A DNA stretch of 41,351 nucleotides from Pedobacter sp. (GCA_004210715.1 SEDB01000049.1:1-41351); one strand, 5' to 3'. Positions 8,462-16,570 are shown, counted from the first letter of the stretch. The notes: generated from the letters alone by a model not told the origin. Translations and numbers: made by a program.

Positions 8462-9745
8462 TTATTTGATTTTAAATTCTTTGATTAGTTTCCCATCCAT
8501 TCCAATGGCGAGGAGGAGATTATAGGTGCTTACCACAAAGCCGTCTTTGTATTTGATACATTCATCAAAATTTTGATTTGTGGGAAAAGGATAAGTGAAT
8601 ATCAATTTTCCATCTTTTGCATCAATACATTGAATGTTAGTTGGCGCCGATTCTGCTGCAGTTTTATTGGAGGTGATTATTACATAGCCGGCATCGCTGT
8701 ATAATACTTTAGGATTAAAATACAATCTGCCAGGCGTTAAATCGACATAACTGCGCATAATGTTAGTGCCAAAAGTTATACGTTTCTCATTAGTTGAAGA
8801 AGACTGTTGCCATTCCAATATGACGTCGTCATCCGGCTCGCCTTTGGTATCACGCTTGGTATATTTAAAAAGCTGTATTTTTTCTTCCGGATAATCATCT
8901 GATTTATGAGAGAACTCAAATCTAGTTTGCAACACCTCATTAGGCAATGCAACTTCTAACTTGCGTTGTTCTGCATAAACCTCATCCTGAGTATATATTT
9001 TATTTACCAATGGAAAAAAGAAAACACTTGTACCTTCATTGCTCATTACATTAAAAGCTTCACCATAACTATCGTAAGCAAACTCTGCATTCGCGATTCC
9101 ACTCGCCAATTTTGCATGATCTTTAAATAAAGACTGCGTAACATTACTTGCCAATAAATTCTCCTTATCAATTTTATAAACCTTTGCTTTATTCGCTATA
9201 CCATAGAAATCGCCATTGCTGAATTGTTTTAATTTAAAATCATTAGCATTAGATAGGCTAAAAGTTCCAGTTTTTTGTGTCTTAAGCTCTTTATCTGATA
9301 AAAGATTATAAAAACTGATATATTCTCCTGTTTCATTTCCATTATCATTGCCCGAATACCTTTTTACGCCAAGTATTACCACTATCGGCTGACCATCTTT
9401 GTTGGCGTAAGCGCTTACATCACTAGAATACCAACTAAATTCTGGCCTGACATATTCATTTCGATTAACGCTTTTTCTACTGCTAAATAATAAAGGAATG
9501 GCTAGCGTAAATAGTATAAATGCTATCACCACAGCACCAACTATTAAACCTAATTTTTTTACACCTGGTGAACCAGAAAATGGCGTGGGAGAATTGTAGT
9601 TTATATTATGGTTGATATTGATATCATCATTGTCCAGAAAATATTCTGTATTGCAGCTGTTGCACTTAAAATGATCGGCTTTGATTTCCGTTTTACCAAT
9701 ACTTCCGCAATGCGGACACTTAATTGCTTTAATTTGTTTAGCCAT
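8462..9745 (-). CDS. Zinc-ribbon, single-pass membrane protein with large C-terminal domain
   Basis: A 427-residue protein. An N-terminal zinc ribbon has CPHC (Cys10, Cys13) and CNSC (Cys28, Cys31). A low-complexity Asn-rich linker leads to one membrane helix (about 65-88), then a domain of roughly 330 residues with repeated beta-strand pattern and a propeller-like ending (IQCIDAKDGKLIFTYPFPTN, LLLAIGMDGKLIKEFKIK). The ribbon would be cytoplasmic if the large domain is outside. I do not recognise the large domain with certainty; a PQQ-like propeller is possible. It is directly upstream of and coupled to the SPFH gene, recalling the B. subtilis pspA-ydjGHI arrangement (YdjG zinc ribbon, YdjI SPFH). 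No PspA homologue is seen here. Confidence 0.65.
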   Translation of the reverse strand: MAKQIKAIKCPHCGSIGKTEIKADHFKCNSCNTEYFLDNDDININHNINYNSPTPFSGSPGVKKLGLIVGAVVIAFILFTLAIPLLFSSRKSVNRNEYVRPEFSWYSSDVSAYANKDGQPIVVILGVKRYSGNDNGNETGEYISFYNLLSDKELKTQKTGTFSLSNANDFKLKQFSNGDFYGIANKAKVYKIDKENLLASNVTQSLFKDHAKLASGIANAEFAYDSYGEAFNVMSNEGTSVFFFPLVNKIYTQDEVYAEQRKLEVALPNEVLQTRFEFSHKSDDYPEEKIQLFKYTKRDTKGEPDDDVILEWQQSSSTNEKRITFGTNIMRSYVDLTPGRLYFNPKVLYSDAGYVIITSNKTAAESAPTNIQCIDAKDGKLIFTYPFPTNQNFDECIKYKDGFVVSTYNLLLAIGMDGKLIKEFKIK

Positions 9746-10020
9746 GTAATGAATGTTATGGATTCGTTACTAAATCAGAAAGCAAGTTTAACACCAATTA
9801 CAATGTATTTTAACCATAATGTAAATACGCACTGAACAAATTATTATTCGCAGGGTTTATTTAAATAACCGTTGACGTAGATTTTTCAATTTAGAAATCC
9901 ACTTAAAATTAATGTATAAATAATTGGATCGTGTTAACAGTTACAAACTGAATAATGTATCATATTGATATCAATTAATTTTACTGCTTTGCCTGATTTA
10001 AGTTTAATTTAACCTCATCC

Positions 10021-10461
10021 ATGAAAGAATTTACCATGACAAAAGCCTGTTCTGAAGATTATACAAAGCTCATTCAAGTTTGGGAAGCTTCAGTAAGAGC
10101 TACCCATCATTTCTTAAATGAAGCTGATATTTTAAGCTATAAAAAACTCATCTTGCAGAAATACTTTGATCAGGTTAATTTGTATTGTATTAAGGAACAT
10201 CATGCCATTCAAGGTTTTTTAGGTCTATCTGGTGATACTATTCAAATGTTATTTATTCATCCCGATCAGCGAGGTAAAGGCATTGGAAAACGCTTTGTTG
10301 AATTTGCAATTGCGGAGAACAATGTAAATAAGGTTGATGTTAATGAGCAAAATGAACAAGCAGTAGGGTTTTATAAACATTTGGGTTTTGTAATTACCGA
10401 ACGTTTCGAAAACGATGATGCCGGTAAACCTTACCCCGTTTTAGCCATGGAATTGAAATAA
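10021..10461 (+). CDS. YjaB-like GNAT acetyltransferase
   Basis: A 146-residue GNAT protein close in style to E. coli YjaB: VWEASVRATHHFL near the N-terminus, MLFIHPDQRGKGIGKRFVEFA as the acetyl-CoA loop (Q/R-x-x-G-x-G at about 83-88), and VNEQNEQAVGFYKHLGF, followed by the YjaB-type ending DDAGKPYPVLAMELK. It binds acetyl-CoA and probably acetylates a small molecule or peptide amine; the substrate is unknown. It is a single gene. The 275 bp upstream hold no gene, only a short palindrome ATTGATATCAAT at 9964-9975. Confidence 0.82.
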   Translation: MKEFTMTKACSEDYTKLIQVWEASVRATHHFLNEADILSYKKLILQKYFDQVNLYCIKEHHAIQGFLGLSGDTIQMLFIHPDQRGKGIGKRFVEFAIAENNVNKVDVNEQNEQAVGFYKHLGFVITERFENDDAGKPYPVLAMELK

Positions 10462-10546
10462 TATTCCAGCTAGGCTCAATTGTAGTTTTTTAGAACTTTT
10501 ACTAAAATCTTAATGTTAACATTTAATTAATAAATGATCTTAAGAA

Positions 10547-10762
10547 ATGGCGAAAGAAAAAAAGAAAGCTGGAAAGAAAAAAGGCAGCAAGAAAAAGGAC
10601 AAGAAGAAAAAAGGGGGTAAAAAGAATAAACTTGGTGTAAAAAACTCCCTGGTGAATAACATCAATGCCCGAAAAAAGAAGGGTAAATCACGCTCTAAAA
10701 AGAAATCGAAAATAAGCAAAAAGGCTTATAAGAAAATGCAAAAGGGCTGGAAGAAAAAGTAG
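10547..10762 (+). CDS. Small lysine-rich basic protein
   Basis: A 71-residue protein with about 34 lysines and 2 arginines and only one Glu and one Asp. Lysine runs are broken by Gly, Ser and Ala (MAKEKKKAGKKKGSKKKD...). The only less basic part is NKLGVKNSLVNNINA in the middle. Such composition fits a nucleic-acid-binding, disordered protein, but no known family or fold can be named. It might also be ribosome- or nucleoid-associated. The start ATG at 10547 follows an AT-rich leader. Poly-A tracts make this gene prone to sequencing errors and slippage. Confidence 0.65.
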   Translation: MAKEKKKAGKKKGSKKKDKKKKGGKKNKLGVKNSLVNNINARKKKGKSRSKKKSKISKKAYKKMQKGWKKK

Positions 10763-10812
10763 GCGTTATATTTCTGCTTTATGCGGTTTGCGTTAGGGAT
10801 TGTAAGGGTTTA

Positions 10813-10892
10813 GTACCGATTCTTCATCGGTACCGCAGCAAAGCGAAGCCCTGAAAAGCCCGACTCCAAATCCTCTTTTCAAGGATTTGGAG
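10813..10892. repeat. Intergenic double hairpin element
   Basis: Two hairpins stand in series between the lysine-rich gene and doxX. GTACCGAT/ATCGGTAC (10813-10833) has a 5-nt loop; CTCCAAATCCT/AGGATTTGGAG (10864-10892) has an 11-bp stem. The GC-richer segment between them (gcaaagcgaagccctgaa) has the look of the dispersed intergenic repeats of this lineage. The second hairpin may also end the doxX transcript. Confidence 0.4.
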
Positions 10893-10905
10893 GAACGCCC
10901 AAATG

Positions 10906-11277
10906 TTAATTGACAATTTTAGTTCTTTGGTAAGTAAAATAAGATAATGCCAAGACAAGCAAAAATATAATCGGCCCAACTTGATTGCTAACCGGATCGC
11001 CAGATGCATTGTGCGCAATGAAAGCGGAGATAAACGTAAAGGCAAAACCCGCATAAGCCCACTCTTTAAACTCCGTTTTGATTGGAACGATGAGAAGAAT
11101 TGCTCCCAAAATTTTCGCTATAGCGAGTTCCACCCTAAAATAGTCAGGGAAGCCTAAATGCTGAAATCCTTGTTTAACATCAGGATTTGTGAAATAAGAA
11201 TAGGCAGAGAAAATCATCATGATGGCAACTAGACTTGTTGCGATCCAATAAATAATTTTGAAGGTTTTTGTGTTCAT
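10906..11277 (-). CDS. DoxX-like membrane protein
   Basis: A 123-residue protein from the ATG at 11277 (MNTKTFKIIYWIATSLVAIMM); a TTG at 11292 would add five residues with no benefit. It has four hydrophobic segments (about 7-25, 46-63, 70-90, 97-115) and the DoxX-like signature FQHLGFPDYFRVELAIAKILGAILLIVP, with NASGDP between the last helices. DoxX-like proteins are small inner-membrane proteins of poorly known function, often linked to redox stress. It is divergent from an HxlR-type regulator, a common pairing in Bacteroidota. Confidence 0.82.
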   Translation of the reverse strand: MNTKTFKIIYWIATSLVAIMMIFSAYSYFTNPDVKQGFQHLGFPDYFRVELAIAKILGAILLIVPIKTEFKEWAYAGFAFTFISAFIAHNASGDPVSNQVGPIIFLLVLALSYFTYQRTKIVN

Positions 11278-11331
11278 GTTTTTTTTATTCAAATTTACAC
11301 TTATATACTATCAAATAGATACTACTTTCCC

Positions 11332-11351
11332 AAAGGATAGCGGTATCCTTT
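11332..11351. promoter_or_regulatory. Operator-like palindrome between doxX-like and hxlR-like genes
   Basis: AAAGGATA and TATCCTTT form a perfect 8-bp inverted repeat around GCGG, 23 nt before the regulator start. A weaker TATC/GATA dyad lies at about 11309-11321. HxlR dimers bind such palindromes, so this is a likely site for control of both genes. Confidence 0.6.
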
Positions 11352-11374
11352 GAGAAAGCTTTTAACTTTACAAC

Positions 11375-11767
11375 ATGGCATTTAAAAAAGAACACCATAC
11401 TAAAGAAACCTGCAGCGCTAGTTTAAATGCAGTTAAGGATGCGTTATATGTTTTAAATGGTAAATGGAAACTACCTTTAATTCTTTCTTTGCAGGATGGG
11501 CCAAAGCGGTTTAACGAAATCCAAAAATCTCTCGGAGAGATTACCCCTAAAATTTTATCCAAGGAGTTGAAAGATTTAGAATTGAATGAATTTGTAATTC
11601 GAAAAGTGTATTCAACTACTCCGGTAACGGTAACTTATGAATTAACTGACTATAGCAGCTCATTGGATAATGTGATCAATGAGTTAAGAAATTGGGGTAT
11701 TCAGCATCGTGAAAGATTGGTTACCAGTAGAAAAGCTGAAGTTATTTTAGAAGAAGTAGCCGTATAG
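11375..11767 (+). CDS. HxlR-family transcriptional regulator
   Basis: A 130-residue winged-helix protein with the family marks LNGKWKLPLILSLQDGPKRFNEIQKSLGEITPKILSKELKDLE and YELTDYSSSLDNVINELRNWG. A single N-terminal Cys13 (KETCSAS) sits where redox-sensing family members such as YodB and HypR carry their reactive cysteine, so thiol sensing is possible but not shown. It probably represses the divergent DoxX-like gene and itself through the palindrome at 11332-11351. Confidence 0.9.
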   Translation: MAFKKEHHTKETCSASLNAVKDALYVLNGKWKLPLILSLQDGPKRFNEIQKSLGEITPKILSKELKDLELNEFVIRKVYSTTPVTVTYELTDYSSSLDNVINELRNWGIQHRERLVTSRKAEVILEEVAV

Positions 11768-11877
11768 ATTTAGGTTTTTTATTGGCAATTTTTATCCCAG
11801 CAGATAAGAAGAAAGCATTTTGGGTGGCATTTATAAAGTTTAAATTTCGTATTTACATGATTATCTGTAATATCGGT

Positions 11878-11885
11878 TATCTTTG
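11878..11885 (+). promoter_or_regulatory. -7 promoter element before the H1-like gene
   Basis: TATCTTTG matches TAnnTTTG and lies 15 nt before the ATG at 11901. The upstream box is less clear (TTTAC near 11852). Confidence 0.4.
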
Positions 11886-11900
11886 CGGAAAATAAAAGCG

Positions 11901-12437
11901 ATGGCGGTATTACATAAAAAAGAAGAAAAAATTCAGGCAGTACTGGGTAGGTTGCCTAAAAAATATACAGACGAACAATTTGTGGAGATGTTTATCAAAC
12001 TTTACTCTAAAGATTGGGGCAAAATTAAATCAGCGTACATTAAACAATCTCAAGATAAAGAACCTGGGCACATTATTAATATGCCAAAGCCTGAGGTTTA
12101 TTTAAGACAAATTTTGGCGAACTACCTACAAAATGTTGATGCGCCAAAGGGTGCTGAAGTGAAAGAAGAAGTGGCTGTAGAAACTCCGGTTGAAGAAGTT
12201 AAAAAGGCTAAAGTACCGGCTAAGAAAAAAGCAGTTGCGGAAGAAGAAACTGTTCCTGCTGAAACTAAAAAAGCTAAAGCGCCTGCAAAAAAGAAAACTG
12301 AAACGGTTGAAGAGCCTGTTTCAGAAGTAAAAAAAGCAAAAGCACCTGCTAAGAAAAAACTGGTTAGCGATGAAGAAACACCAGCTGTTGAAAAGAAACC
12401 AAAAGCTGCAGCAAAAAAGCCTGCGATAAAAAAATAA
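11901..12437 (+). CDS. Protein with histone-H1-like Lys/Ala/Pro tail
   Basis: The ATG at 11901 (MAVLHKKEEK) gives 178 residues; an upstream TTG at 11883 overlaps the -7 promoter box and is rejected. The first 80 residues or so form a compact domain (VLGRLPKKYTDEQFVEMFIKLYSKDWGKIKSAYIKQ) seen in Bacteroidota proteins of unknown function. The rest is a repetitive tail of three to four units of the type KKAKAPAKKK separated by acidic linkers (AEEETVPAET, EEPVSEV), ending KKPAIKK. Such tails resemble bacterial H1-like proteins that coat DNA. A nucleoid role is inference. The repeated tail can vary in length between strains. Confidence 0.7.
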   Translation: MAVLHKKEEKIQAVLGRLPKKYTDEQFVEMFIKLYSKDWGKIKSAYIKQSQDKEPGHIINMPKPEVYLRQILANYLQNVDAPKGAEVKEEVAVETPVEEVKKAKVPAKKKAVAEEETVPAETKKAKAPAKKKTETVEEPVSEVKKAKAPAKKKLVSDEETPAVEKKPKAAAKKPAIKK

Positions 12438-12507
12438 TTTTTTTTAAACGCCATATAATAAATTGCCTTTTTGGTTGTTTATATATATGAGAGCGTTAAT
12501 TTAGATG

Positions 12508-12543
12508 ACGGGGATAGGTCGGTATGATTTATCCCCGTTTCTT
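12508..12543 (+). terminator. Terminator after the H1-like gene
   Basis: ACGGGGATA and TATCCCCGT form a perfect 9-bp stem with a 13-nt loop, followed by TTTCTTTTT. It is placed 70 nt past the stop codon. Confidence 0.75.
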
Positions 12544-12573
12544 TTTGGCGGGATTTTTTCTAAAATCATCATG

Positions 12574-12625
12574 CTGAATTTATTTCAGCATCTTAATAGC
12601 ATCGAAGACTCTGAAATAAATTCAG
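12574..12625. repeat. Inverted pair of an intergenic repeat
   Basis: CTGAATTTATTTCAG (12574-12588) and its exact reverse complement CTGAAATAAATTCAG (12611-12625) stand 22 nt apart. Each arm is itself a small dyad (CTGAA/TTCAG). This looks like a dispersed REP-like element of the lineage. Confidence 0.5.
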
Positions 12626-12643
12626 AGTGACGACTAAAGGGGA

Positions 12644-12670
12644 AAAAAGCCGTTCCAAAAGGAACGACTT
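12644..12670 (-). terminator. Terminator of the glucan-utilisation operon
   Basis: On the minus strand AAGTCGTTCC and GGAACGGCTT pair (one G-U) around TTTT and run into TTTTTT. It lies 24 nt beyond the GH16 stop codon. Confidence 0.75.
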
Positions 12671-12693
12671 TAACAATCAAACTTAACCAGCAA

Positions 12694-13578
12694 TTATTTT
12701 TCTATCATTTTATAATAACGAACATAATCTACGTCCATTTTTTGTGGCCAGATAGAGGCATCAACACCTTGTGATCCTCCCCAATCGCCGCCAACAGCAA
12801 TGTTTAATAGCAAATGGAAACGTTTATCGAATGGCCAGGCTTTGTAGCCAGTACCTTCGTTGGCAAATTCAAAAACTTTAACATCGTCAAAATATCCACG
12901 AATTGCGTAAGGTGTCCAATCAACGCGGTAAAGATGAAAAGCTGTGCTTACGCCATCAATTTTTTTGGTGCTCGATTTCTGGGTATTGATTTTGAAATAG
13001 TAGGCTTCGGTATGCGTGGTGAAGTGAACCATATCCTGATCATAACCTACATGTTCCATAATATCAATTTCGCCTGATTTTGGCCAATCGCCGTAAAAAC
13101 GATCAGTTGGTAACATCCAAATGGCCGGCCAGGTTCCTTTTCCAAAAGGCAGTTTTGCTTTAATTTCGAAACGGCCATACAAGGCATCAAGCTTATTTCG
13201 GGTAACCATACGAGCGGAAGTATAAGCCATACCGCCCATATTTTCTTTTTTTGCGGTAATGGTTAAAATACCATTGGCAACCTGTGCATTGTTGGTGGTG
13301 TTAGTATAAAATTGTAGTTCATTATTTCCCCAGCCACTTCCTCCGGTATCGTAATCCCAATTACTGCTTAGTGGTGCGCCTGTATTTGTAAATTCATCTG
13401 CCCAGGTTGGGGTGCTTTCAAATGTCCATCCTTTATCAACGGGTGGTCCTGCAGGAGTAGGTGGAACGTAAACTGGCCCGTCATCTCCTGTTTTTTTCGA
13501 ACAAGAACTCAATGCAATGATTGCAATTGCTAATGCACTAAAACCCGTTTTCTTTAAATAATTCATTGATCTTTTCAT
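12694..13578 (-). CDS. GH16 family glycoside hydrolase, lipoprotein (laminarinase-like)
   Basis: A 294-residue protein with a lipoprotein signal ending LSSC (Cys26), a short Pro-rich linker and one GH16 domain (about 50-292). The catalytic motif is GEIDIMEH: Glu170 nucleophile, Asp172, Glu175 acid/base. Flanking family sequences are GRFEIKAKLPFGKGTWPAIWMLP, FHLYRVDWTPYAIRGYFDD and LLLNIAVGGDWGG. This pattern fits beta-1,3-glucanases (laminarinases) better than agarases or carrageenases. It is the last gene of a SusC/D locus, so it probably cuts glucan at the cell surface for SusCD uptake. Exact specificity (beta-1,3 or mixed-linkage) cannot be fixed. Confidence 0.92.
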   Translation of the reverse strand: MKRSMNYLKKTGFSALAIAIIALSSCSKKTGDDGPVYVPPTPAGPPVDKGWTFESTPTWADEFTNTGAPLSSNWDYDTGGSGWGNNELQFYTNTTNNAQVANGILTITAKKENMGGMAYTSARMVTRNKLDALYGRFEIKAKLPFGKGTWPAIWMLPTDRFYGDWPKSGEIDIMEHVGYDQDMVHFTTHTEAYYFKINTQKSSTKKIDGVSTAFHLYRVDWTPYAIRGYFDDVKVFEFANEGTGYKAWPFDKRFHLLLNIAVGGDWGGSQGVDASIWPQKMDVDYVRYYKMIEK

Positions 13579-13593
13579 GAGGTAAAAATTTAA

Positions 13594-13627
13594 AAGATCA
13601 GTTTGCCCTTAAGTGCAAACTGATCTT
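13594..13627 (-). promoter_or_regulatory. Intercistronic hairpin between surface lipoprotein and GH16 genes
   Basis: AAGATCAGTTTGC and GCAAACTGATCTT form a perfect 13-bp stem with an 8-nt loop inside the operon; on the minus strand T-rich sequence follows. It could act as a partial terminator, or protect upstream mRNA so that the lipoprotein is made in larger amounts than the glucanase. Confidence 0.6.
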
Positions 13628-13636
13628 AAAGCAATT

Positions 13637-15040
13637 CTATTTAAATTCGAAATCATCGATATAGAAGATGCCCGGATTTGGATGACCTTCGCCTCCAAGC
13701 TGAACAACAATTTTATCATATAAAGTTTGATTTGCAGAAGCCGAATAGTCAAATTCCAGCTGTACCCAAGTGTTATATTGAGCAGCGGTAATGGTTTTCA
13801 CAATTTCGATTTGAGTGGTATAGGCATTGCCGCCCAGCAACGAGTTTTGTAATTTCACAGCAACTGTTGGCTTCACTTTAGTAAAATCATTTCCACCAGG
13901 AATGAAGACTTTCAATCTTATTTTATTGGTCGTGGTCAAATTGAAACGATATGGAAGTGTGATATTGAGATTTCCATATTGACCATCATTGCCAGTTCTT
14001 TTTTCGTAATAAGCTACTTTTGATGAGGTATTTGATGGAAATTTAAATGGGTTATCATAGCTGTGATTATAATCTATATTTTCTGCAGTCCATGCCATTC
14101 CAGATGCAGTTTGAAAATCATCGCTTAAGTTTGCCGCTTGTAGTGGTTTTTGCACCACTGGTCTCACATAACCTTTTTTAACCAGTTTCAAGTACCAGGC
14201 ATTTCCAGCATTTGCTTTATCTAGGCAACGCAACCACATTTCATTTTCATTTAACGATAAAATCTGGTATTGAGATACTCCTAAATAATAACTGATGAAA
14301 CCTCCGCCAGAAATCGTAAGGTATTTAACGCCATTTGTTTCGGTTACCAACCAGGTTAAATTGGTTGGCGGGGTGTAATTTACCGTTGGATCACTTGATC
14401 CGCCAGGGCCACCAATGCCGGGCGCATTTGCCGCGTTGGCGAAAGTTGTTCCTTTATTGTCATACGTATATTTCAATGCATTCATGTTAAAAGTCATCTC
14501 GTCATCGTAAAAGCCCAATCCGTTTTTTTCATCAGCAGCAGCCTGATACCAATCTGGAGCTTGTGAAGTAATCGGGCCTACACCTAAATGACCGGCAGAT
14601 TTCTGATCGATAACCCAGGTAAATCCAGCGGTATTTGATAAACCTCCGGATAAAGTGGTAAAAGCTGGATCAGTTAACATTGCAGGATTTGTGGCCGCAA
14701 TTACAACTGTTTTTGTACTTGATACTGAACCGCCTGCTGTTGCGATGGTTAATTTTACGTTATAAGTTCCAGCCAAAGGGTATGATGCAGTAACGGAATT
14801 TCCATCAGCTGTAGCACCATTTCCGAAATCCCAAAGGGCTTTAAAGCCTGGCGATTGGTTAACTAAAGTAACCACATTGGCATTTGTAGCGCTTGGTGTA
14901 ACTGTAAATTTAACCTGATCTGCCGTTGGTGCAGCATCCAAATCTTTATTGGTATTTTCTTTTTTGCAAGCACTAAAGCTTAGCACAATCAGCAGACTTA
15001 AAAATCCGGCTGTTTGTTTAATGATATGATTTAATTTCAT
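13637..15040 (-). CDS. PKD-domain surface glycan-binding lipoprotein (SusE/F position)
   Basis: A 467-residue lipoprotein (signal peptide ending SFSAC, Cys25) with a PKD-like domain at about 43-115 (ALWDFGNGATADGNSVTASYPLAGTY in pieces). A middle domain contains WLVTETNGVKYLTISGGGFISYYLG, and a C-terminal jelly-roll-like region ends GGEGHPNPGIFYIDDFEFK, typical of carbohydrate-binding modules. No catalytic motif is seen. Encoded between susD and the GH16 gene, it takes the place of the SusE/SusF surface glycan-binding proteins, which hold the polysaccharide near the SusCD pore. Confidence 0.8.
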   Translation of the reverse strand: MKLNHIIKQTAGFLSLLIVLSFSACKKENTNKDLDAAPTADQVKFTVTPSATNANVVTLVNQSPGFKALWDFGNGATADGNSVTASYPLAGTYNVKLTIATAGGSVSSTKTVVIAATNPAMLTDPAFTTLSGGLSNTAGFTWVIDQKSAGHLGVGPITSQAPDWYQAAADEKNGLGFYDDEMTFNMNALKYTYDNKGTTFANAANAPGIGGPGGSSDPTVNYTPPTNLTWLVTETNGVKYLTISGGGFISYYLGVSQYQILSLNENEMWLRCLDKANAGNAWYLKLVKKGYVRPVVQKPLQAANLSDDFQTASGMAWTAENIDYNHSYDNPFKFPSNTSSKVAYYEKRTGNDGQYGNLNITLPYRFNLTTTNKIRLKVFIPGGNDFTKVKPTVAVKLQNSLLGGNAYTTQIEIVKTITAAQYNTWVQLEFDYSASANQTLYDKIVVQLGGEGHPNPGIFYIDDFEFK

Positions 15041-15051
15041 GATACCTCTAA

Positions 15052-16560
15052 TTAATTATAGCCTGGATTTTGTTTAATAACGCCTTTTGTTAAATCAATT
15101 TCTTGTTGAGGAACGGGTAATAGCTCACTTTTACCTGCTTTGTATCCAACCGAACCTAACACAGCGACTGCTCTGTTGGTGCGTACCAAATCGAAGAATC
15201 GATGACCTTCAAAAGCCAGTTCCAAGCGGCGTTCATTATAAATATTATCAAGCGTAGCTGGAACCGCAGCCAAACCAACTCTGGCACGAACCGCAGTTAA
15301 CAATTCTAAAGCACGGGCAGCATTTCCACCAGACCTTAACAAAGCCTCAGCTTCCATTAAATAAGTATCTGCTACGCGGATTTCAATCTCATCAATTGGC
15401 CAGTTTAATTCAGCAACACCACTATTTGAACGATAAGCTTTTAATGGCGCGTATTTTTTGATGAAGTAATCGGTATTTTGGTAACGAGCAGTATAAGTAC
15501 CACCGGCGGCTTTAAGTGCTGCTCCATCAATAATCGAAGTGGCAAAACGTGGATCTGCTTTCATGGCATTAACTAAATCCAACGTTACCGGGCAGAAACC
15601 CCAGCCAGCAGAATAGGTATCGCCATTATAGCTATCCATACCAACAAATTGTGGCGCAACATTGCCTTCTCCACCGTTCACCCAGCCCCAATCGCCCCAG
15701 GCAGCTAAAGTTGAATGAGGAATTCCCAGAATTACTTCCGCATTGAATTTATTATCAGGACGGAAAATATCAGCGTAATTTGGCAGCAATGAGTAACCGT
15801 ATTCATTACCTGTTTTGTTCACATCGTTGAATAAAGTTGCGGCTTCAGCCATTTTACCATTATCATTTTGATAAAGTAAAACTTTGCCCAATAGCGCTTT
15901 GGCTGTTCCTCTAGAGATACGACCTTTCTCATTTGCTGCTACAGTTGCAGGTAAATTAGGGAAAGCCTCTCTCAAATCTTTTTCTACTTGTGCATAAATG
16001 GCTGCAGGGGGAGATTGCGTTTGTGTATACAATTCTGCCGTTGGGATTTGTTTGATAATTAACGGAACATTGCCAAAAAACCTAACCAGATCAAAATAAA
16101 AATAAGCTCTTAGAAATTTCGCTTCAGCGGTTACTCTTGATTTGAATGGCGCACTTAACGTAGTTGCCTTTTCAATTTTTTCCAGAATAATGTTGGCACG
16201 ATTTACTCCTGTAAAGTTTTTAGACCATAAACCAACCTGTGGCCCTAATCTCGAATCCATGTTAAAATTATCATAAGCCACCCAACCCGGTTGATCGGAA
16301 GCATTACCGCCACCCGCCCAACAATCATCAGAAGCAGCACTTAACAAAGGTTGTTTCATGGTGTAACCACCGCTTGTTCCCCATTGCATTACATCATACA
16401 CAGCAATTAAGCCTTGATAAACTTCGGTTTCATTGCGATAGAAGTTTTCTTCTGTCGCAGTACCTTTTGGGGTTAATTCCAAAAAGTCTTTTTTGCAGGA
16501 AACCGTTAACTGCATGATTGCCAAAATGGCTATCGAATATTTTATATGTTTACTTTTCAT
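15052..16560 (-). CDS. SusD-like outer-membrane glycan-binding lipoprotein
   Basis: From the ATG at 16560 the protein has 502 residues; ten extra residues up to 16590 would overlap the susC stop and are not family-like. The lipoprotein signal ends LTVSC (Cys22), followed by KKDFLELTPKGTATEENFYRNETEVYQGL, the canonical SusD start. TPR-like helices include AKFLRAYFYFDLVRFFGNVPL and ADTYLMEAEALLRSGG. The end is NERRLELAFEGHRFFDLVRT...QNPGYN, the RagB/SusD C-terminus. It caps the SusC pore and binds the glycan. It is complete, 10 nt downstream of the broken susC. Confidence 0.95.
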   Translation of the reverse strand: MKSKHIKYSIAILAIMQLTVSCKKDFLELTPKGTATEENFYRNETEVYQGLIAVYDVMQWGTSGGYTMKQPLLSAASDDCWAGGGNASDQPGWVAYDNFNMDSRLGPQVGLWSKNFTGVNRANIILEKIEKATTLSAPFKSRVTAEAKFLRAYFYFDLVRFFGNVPLIIKQIPTAELYTQTQSPPAAIYAQVEKDLREAFPNLPATVAANEKGRISRGTAKALLGKVLLYQNDNGKMAEAATLFNDVNKTGNEYGYSLLPNYADIFRPDNKFNAEVILGIPHSTLAAWGDWGWVNGGEGNVAPQFVGMDSYNGDTYSAGWGFCPVTLDLVNAMKADPRFATSIIDGAALKAAGGTYTARYQNTDYFIKKYAPLKAYRSNSGVAELNWPIDEIEIRVADTYLMEAEALLRSGGNAARALELLTAVRARVGLAAVPATLDNIYNERRLELAFEGHRFFDLVRTNRAVAVLGSVGYKAGKSELLPVPQQEIDLTKGVIKQNPGYN

Positions 16561-16570
16561 ATGAGTATTA

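Noticed and set aside
9746..10020. Possible small gene or RNA before the YjaB-like acetyltransferase
   Set aside because: No frame, no stable hairpin and no promoter match; only a 12-bp palindrome ATTGATATCAAT, which in AT-rich DNA may be chance.
12122..12454. Long minus-strand frame opposite the H1-like gene (Ala/Phe/Ser-rich)
   Set aside because: It is the complement of the Lys/Ala/Glu repeat tail; composition explains the lack of stops.
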